Assembly (NCBI GenBank): GCA_013076295.1
Contig: RQOL01000695.1
Span: 62,001-126,000 of the forward strand
Length of the DNA: 64,000 nucleotides
Source of the DNA: Sanderia malayensis
Taxonomy: Eukaryota > Cnidaria > Scyphozoa > Semaeostomeae > Pelagiidae
Direction: 5' to 3'
Under the pieces are notes generated by a model. That model made no database searches. It was not told the DNA's origin and saw only the letters and a list, made by a program, of their open reading frames with translations. The position numbers and the translations under genes were made by a program. This document shows positions 58,421-64,000 of this stretch, one piece after another. Each line of letters starts with the position of its first letter. Within the stretch, counting starts at the first letter, position 1.

Positions 58421-59983
58421 ATGGCAGAGAATACGGTTCTTGAACCCCAAGAAGTAGAGGAACTCATAATAGACACGATAGAAAATATTCAAGGCAAAAG
58501 GAAGCGAGCAAATTCAACTTCAGTATGCAAGTCTTTGACGAAGACACATGGGCTAAATGACTCAACAACTGCGCTGCAATTGACAATGATGTTGGCCGAA
58601 GGAAAAATTGAGGATACCAAAACTGGGGCACTGAATCATTTCGAGTGTGTGAAAAAGCCAGAAAAATTTCCGAAGAAGAAGAGAGACTCCACGAATGCAG
58701 AAATGGGCTTTTGTCTGCTGCTGATCCAAACGCTCAAAGGAAGGTGTCTTATAAGGGAGATTCAGATGTGCAGGAAATATCATGCAATGAAAAAAACAGT
58801 GGGAGCACTGGCAATATGGAAATAAACAGTCAATTAGAGGGCAGATTTCAAAAAATTGAAAAGCAGCTAATTACCATTCTGGAAAGACCTAATAAAACTA
58901 ACACAAAGAATACCACTGATACTGCAAGTATGCAAGACAGGCAAAACGAATTTCAAGAAATTTTAACAAAAAATAACTCATTAGAAAGAGAAAAAAGGAT
59001 TCTGAAAGATGAAAATTTGCACTGAGGCTGCAAATTGCTGATCTAAGAGAAAATCTTGGTAAAAATCTTAATAATGATTTGAATAAAAATCGAGGAAAAA
59101 ATTTGAATAAAAATGATGGCAAAAATATTGAAACAGAGCCTTGGCAACTCCCCAAGCGCATAGTTAAGTCACGTCAGTGCAATGAAAACTCAATTGAAAC
59201 AAGAAATAGATTTAATGGCTTAGAAAGAAATATAGAGGATCCTATCTTTTCTATGGAATTTCCAAAGCTGCAAAGAGCTTTACAACAGTGTGAGGATATT
59301 GACAGGCAAAAAGCACGACCCCAATTTTCCCAAAGCGTTAAATCAACTTATACAGATGAAAATTTTCAACGTGTTGTCCCTGGAGAACTTAGTTATGCTG
59401 AAGCCGGAGCAAAACCACGCAAGACATTGTTGAACGATACCATATCACAAAGCAGACAGCCTTTGGATGATCGTAGGAAGCCAACAATTACAGTAATCGG
59501 AGACTCCATCGTACGGGGGATACGAAAGCAAGAAATCAATCGTAACGTACGTCGATGTAACTCGTATGTCAAATCATTTCCCGGAGCAACGACCCAAGAC
59601 ATGGAATCTTATATGATACCAACCCTGAAAAGAAGCCCTGATGTTTTAATCTTGCATTTTGGACTAATGATTTAAGGAAAGATGATCCTGAAAAAATTGC
59701 TGAAAAAATCACTAGTGTGGCAACACAAGCAAAAAATTCCGTTCCCAAAGTGGCTGTTTCAAGTTTATTAACAAGAGGCGACTCCTACCTACTGGAAGAA
59801 AAAAGAGTAAGAGTGAATATTCTGTTGAAAAAATCACTGGCAGAAAATGGAATCGATTTCATTGAACACAAAGAATTTGAAACAGATTGGCGGTACCTGC
59901 TACACGACGATGGAATTCATCTGAACAATGATGGGACATACGTCTTAGGAAATGACTTAGTAAACTATTTAAACAATGTTTGA
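58421..59983 (+). pseudogene. LINE ORF1 with SGNH/GDSL esterase domain, frameshifted
   Basis: It begins MAENTVLEPQEVEEL with a basic patch GKRKRAN, then a region with MMLAEGKIED that resembles a small winged-helix or DNA/RNA-binding fold (tentative). A charged coiled-coil-like stretch follows (58645-59025, in another frame), then the esterase. Esterase block I is TVIGDSIVRG near 59491-59520 and the last block is DDGIHLNNDG near 59908-59937, giving the catalytic Ser and Asp-x-x-His. Block III (GTND) is broken by a missing A near 59663. Three frameshifts in all, so it is not translatable as read. Known role in related LINEs: RNA-binding ORF1p; the esterase function is unclear. Confidence 0.8.
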
Positions 59984-60329
59984 CTATCCTCGGAAAATTT
60001 GGAATATGACAGAAACTGCATACCTGAAATAAAACCAACAGAGCCAACAACAAAAAATAAGCTAAGTATTCAAACAAATTCTATTACTAGTGTATCGGTA
60101 AGGCCACATACATCAATTTTCCTACACCCCGTAGAAAACAACCAATGTAATGGTTGTAATGGTAATAATGACTCAAGGCCAGTTGAGTGTTCTACAAGTA
60201 GCCCCAGCTTAGGAAATGGGTCATATGAAAATTTCAATTTATCCTCAACTTTCTCAAATAGCTCAAATGTGCCTAGTGAATGTTCTTTGTCTACATTTTC
60301 AACTATATCTACGGATGCAAATATTTCTC

Positions 60330-61613
60330 AGTCGCAACAAGTTTATAATAAGCAAATGATGGAACATATGGTGCCTATTTATCAGATTTGTTATGTGGAT
60401 TCCGACAAGGGTACAATGCACAACATGCCTTGACTCGTTTTATAGAAATGTGCAAAATGTTCTTGGATAAGGAGGAAAGGCTGGGGCCGTATTAATGGAC
60501 CTATCAAAAGCATTCGATTGTGTAAAGCATGATCTTCTTATTGCCAAATTGCATGCTTACGGCTTCAGTCGTGATGCGTTGATGTTTCTGAACAGTTATT
60601 TAAGTGAAAGGCAACAGAGAGTTAAAATAAATAGTTCGTTTAGTTCTACACAAAAACTGAAATTGGGTGTTCCACAGGGGTCGGTTTTAGGACCTCTACA
60701 TTTTAACATCTATTTGAACGATTTGTTACTCTCTATCAATGATATAGAAATTTGCAATTATGCTGATGATACCACTTTATATACATGTGACCAAAACTTG
60801 CAAAATGTAGTGGAAAGGCTTGAGAATGACTCTCAAAAGGTAATAAAATGGTTTTCTGACAACTACCTAAAATTAAATGAAGATAAATGTCATTTTTTAG
60901 CATTAGTCCTTCCCCTGACGAACCTATTACCATTACGATTGGCAATACACCTATACAGAGCAGTAATCATGAAAAATTGCTTGGTATTATTATAGACAAT
61001 AAATGGACATTTGAACAACATGTTGCTGGGCTATGTAAAAAGGCAAGTAATAAATTATATGCTCTCTCACGTATTGTTCCATTTCTAGATCAAAGTAAAC
61101 TAAGGTTTTTAATGCAAGCTTTTATAAACAGCCAGTTTCAATATTGTCCCCTTGTTTGGATGTTCCATAGTCGTAAACTACATCAGAAAATTAATAAAAT
61201 CCAAGAGAGAGCACTGAGGATTACATTCCAGGATTCTGAATCCAGTTTTGAGGGCTTACTTGAAAAGGATAAATCCATAACTGTGCATCAGAAAAGCTTA
61301 CAATTTTTGATGACCGAAATGTACAAGACTAAAAATGATTTAAATCCAGTGTTTATGAAAGAGATCTTTTGTGAAAATGACAATCACTATAATCTGAGAA
61401 ATGGGAATGAATTTTCTGCTCCCAGAATTAGAACAGTAAAATATGGCTCGGAATCAATTCGTTTAGAGGCCCACAAGCTTGGGCTACTGTTCCTCGGATT
61501 ATTAAATGTTCCAGAACTTTGAAAGAATTCAAAAACCAAATAAAATTTTGGTCTGGTGAAACCTGCCACTGCCGACTGTGCCAAATTTTTGTTCAAAATC
61601 TAGGCTTCATTTA
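60330..61613 (+). pseudogene. LINE ORF2 remnant: reverse transcriptase palm to C-terminus
   Basis: From about 60330 the coding signal resembles RT: YLSDLLCGFRQGY, then after a frameshift AGAVLMDLSKAFDCVKH, GVPQGSVLGPLHFN and the catalytic YADD at 60759-60770. Another frameshift near 60900 leads to the thumb and C-terminal domain (LLGIIIDNKWTF, YCPLVWMFHSRKLHQKINKIQERALR). The protein would end with ETCHCRLCQIF near 61557-61590. No endonuclease domain is found between ORF1 and here. Only about 350 bp of serine/asparagine-rich sequence precedes the RT, so a deletion removed the endonuclease and RT fingers. Confidence 0.85.
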
Positions 61614-61783
61614 AAATCACATTAACATTTGTAGCATTTGCATCTAATCTGTTATTAACATTTGTGTAAATTGAATCTTTTTATTTGTAATTTGAATTTT
61701 GTATTGTGAAATCTTAAATATCAGTAGTTGGCCTAAATTAGCTTTAGTATAGCTATATATCCAGCCAACTTGAAATAAATTAG

Positions 61784-61807
61784 TAATAATAATAATAATA
61801 ATAATAC
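61784..61807 (+). repeat. (AAT)n 3' tail of the LINE
   Basis: About eight AAT units follow TTGAAATAAATTAGT and end at ATACCCTAAAATAC of the minisatellite. Short microsatellite tails instead of poly(A) are typical of several LINE clades. Confidence 0.8.
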
Positions 61808-62655
61808 CCTAAAATACATACCCTACAATAAATACCTTACAATACATACCCTACAATACATACCCTACAATACATACCCTACAATACATACCCCACGATA
61901 CATACCCTACAATACATACCCTACAATACATACCCTACAATACATACCCTACAATACATACCCTACAATACATACCCTGCAATAAATACCTTACAATACA
62001 TACCCTACAATACATACCCTACAATACATACCATACAATACATACCCTACAATACATACTACGACGCAACATTTCTAAAGAAAGATACCCTAAAATACAT
62101 ACCCTACATAACATACCCTACAAAACATACCCTACAATACATACCCTACAATACCTACCCTACAATACATACCTTACAATACATACCCTACAATACATAC
62201 CCTACAATACATACCCTACAATACATACTTTACAATACATACCCTACAACACATACCCTACAATACATACCCTACAATACATACCCTACCATACATACCC
62301 TACAATACATACCCTACAATACATACCCTACATAACATACCCTACTATACATACCCTACAATACATACCCTACAATACATACCTGCAATAAATACTCTAC
62401 AATACATACCCTACAATACATACCCTACAATAAATACCCTACAATACATACCCTACATAATATACCCTACAAACATACCCTACAATACATACCCTACAAT
62501 ACATACCCTACAATACATACCCTACAATACATACCCTACAATAAATACCATACAATACATACCCTGCAATACATACACTACAATACATACCCTACAATAA
62601 ATACCATACAATACATACCCTACAATGCATACCCTACAATACATACCCTACCATA
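61808..62655 (-). repeat. 14-bp minisatellite right of the LINE
   Basis: ACATACCCTACAAT units. From 61808 to about 62340 the order of variant units closely follows 27450-27960 and 29630-30130 in units U3 and U4, including the scar at about 62065-62085. Confidence 0.9.
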
Positions 62656-63654
62656 CTTCCCGCTGGCAAGCGACTACCCAGCGCCCACCCTGCCGCCCCC
62701 CTAAAAGCCGTTTCTTCTGAAAGTGAAAAAATGAATTCATCAACCTACTTTACAGACACTAAAACTTTCAAATTTAATTAACGTGGCCAATTTTTGTCCT
62801 GCAGAACCCACGAAAATATCAACATGAAGCTAATAGCTTGGCGTACATTTATCGAAGGTATTTGGGTGAAAAAAACAAAGTTCTGGCAGATTAAAAATTA
62901 ATTTTCGCAAATGCAAAACAGACGCGTGTTGCGTGAAAATTTCTTGTTTTCCAGCAAAACCCAATCTCGGCTAAAACTGTCCAAAAACAGAGGAAAATCA
63001 ACAAAACAAAAAAAACAAAGCCATATAACTTTAGTTCTCGTGTAAATAAGCAGTTATCGAAAGTTTAAATGGAGAAAATCGGCCCAGAATGACCCGAGAA
63101 AATCAAAATTGTCCTCGTGTTTTGGTTAGGCCCTCCAGCCGAAAGAAAAACGTGAGGTTAAACAAAACAAAACTCGTGCTGTTTAAAGCAAAAAACAATT
63201 GAATAAAGGAAATACCTTGAAATAATTGTCCACACATTGTTTCCACAGGTCTTGACAACAATTGACACGTCTTTACAATTGATTTCCGGCAGGTATTCCC
63301 GTTTAAACCCGAGCAACTTGCTGCCCGTTCAACTAAAAAGCACGTGCTTCTCCTTGCTCGTTTTGCATCTCATTAACTCCGTCCTCGGAACTTTCTAGAA
63401 AGTCGGAACACAAAATGGGCAATAACTTCCGAGCTGTTTGGAGTAGAAATTAGTGGAAAGCTTTACTGTGATCAGCGCAATGCAGAGATCATTTTGATAC
63501 CAATTTGCGCCCTTATTGACCACCCAAAAAAAGCCTTTGTGTTCACAACGAAATTCCTTTGATCCCATTATTTTTCGAACGTCGATTGTTCAAGAAACAA
63601 TAGGCATTGTTACAGTCGGCGGGTCACGTGTCGACGTAGATTATATAATAGAGA

Positions 63655-64000
63655 CTAGCCGGGGGCCGGTCGCTACGCTCCCTCCCCGGAGCCCCTAAGT
63701 AACAAAAGTTTAATGTGGTTGGCGCGCTTCTCGCGCTGCAATCGCTTCCGCTCATGCCCATACATACATACATACATACATACATACATACCTACATACA
63801 TACATGCATACATACATACATACATACATACATACATACATACATACATACATGAGCCGGGTTCGGTCGCTTCGCTCCTCCCCGGAGCCCGCAAGTAAAC
63901 AAAGCTTAATCTGGTTGGCGCGCTCCGCGCGCTGCATTCGCTACCGCTCATGCCCATACATACATACATACATAGATACATACATAATACATACATACAT
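63655..64000 (-). mobile_element. 3' end of a further Helitron unit (runs off the window)
   Basis: CTAG at 63655-63658 opens a terminal module (with stem GCGCGCTTCTCGCGC, one mismatch). (CATA)n follows, then an internal module from 63853 beginning TGAGCCGGG with loop TCC (GCGCGC-TCC-GCGCGC), then more (CATA)n to the edge. Confidence 0.75.

Larger units (their letters stand above)
58091..61807 (+). mobile_element. CR1/L2-like non-LTR retrotransposon, internally deleted (3.7 kb)
   Basis: A plus-strand LINE inserted in the minisatellite of unit U10. It has a 5' untranslated region (58091-58420), a frameshifted ORF1 with an esterase domain, a truncated ORF2 with reverse transcriptase, and a 3' (AAT)n tail. 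The apurinic-type endonuclease and first part of the reverse transcriptase are missing. The clade call rests on the SGNH domain in ORF1, the RT motifs and the microsatellite tail. Target-site duplication cannot be read because the target is itself repetitive. Confidence 0.8.
56997..63654 (-). mobile_element. Non-autonomous Helitron unit U10, split by a LINE
   Basis: 5' end at 63654 (TCTCTATTATATAATC), 3' CTAG at 56997-57000. Without the LINE (58091-61807) the unit is about 2.9 kb. It has a short-type 5' region (62656-63654) with heat-shock element at 63388-63400, a leader ORF closed by TAG, minisatellite on both sides of the LINE, and two modules. The right minisatellite shares the ACGCAACATTTCTAAAGAAAG scar with U3 and U4. 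Confidence 0.75.

Noticed and set aside
58091..61807. LTR retrotransposon or retrovirus
   Set aside because: No long terminal repeats, protease, RNase H or integrase. The RT motifs and AAT tail fit a LINE.

Overview
The window is AT-rich eukaryotic intergenic DNA made almost entirely of transposable elements. There is no operon structure, the genes are spliced, and I see no rRNA, tRNA or single-copy host gene. The transposon families (an intron-bearing Helitron RepHel gene and a CR1/L2-like LINE whose ORF1 carries an SGNH-esterase domain) suggest an invertebrate metazoan. The LINE C-terminus has a cysteine-rich C-x-C-x-x-C end of a kind I associate with cnidarians. That assignment is an inference, not something the sequence proves.

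The main content is a head-to-tail array of one Helitron (rolling-circle transposon) family. Thirteen junctions have the form hairpin-CTA(G) followed at once by TCT(C/A)TA-type DNA, that is, the canonical Helitron 3' end abutting a canonical Helitron 5' end with no spacer. To the right of an assembly gap (11315-64000) all units are on the minus strand; to the left (1-11214) all are on the plus strand. Most units are 2.2-4.3 kb non-autonomous copies. Each has a roughly 1.0-1.5 kb 5' region (E-box, CATTGTT cluster, a perfect heat-shock element, a short ORF ending at a splice donor), then a minisatellite of a 14-bp unit (ACATACCCTACAAT on the plus strand of the right part), then one to three tetranucleotide (CATA)n plus GC-hairpin modules. 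Only the outermost module carries the 3' terminus.

Two units are large copies carrying the Rep-helicase gene. Copy 1 (about 11315-24665) is cut by the gap, and copy 2 (39894-54322) is a complete 14.4-kb unit. Copy 1 keeps the N-terminal and Rep exons but is riddled with one-base deletions, including one in the HUH motif. Copy 2 has intact HUH, Tyr-pair and helicase motifs but has lost about 2 kb upstream of HUH. The 5' portion of a third large copy (7835-11214) runs into the gap from the left, and the 3' end of a fourth (1-1879) opens the window.

Layout: 1-1879, 3' end of a large Helitron; 1880-7834, two small Helitrons; 7835-11214, 5' part of a large one; 11215-11314, a gap of exactly 100 N; 11315-24665, large copy 1; 24666-39893, six small units, one carrying an 88-bp satellite; 39894-54322, large copy 2; 54323-56996, a small unit; 56997-63654, a small unit split by a LINE insertion (58091-61807) inside its minisatellite; 63655-64000, the 3' end of another unit.

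The small units have no enzymes and would depend on RepHel supplied in trans, because they share the 5' and 3' ends of the large copies. Single-base losses inside homopolymer runs are common, so some apparent gene inactivation may be assembly or read error.
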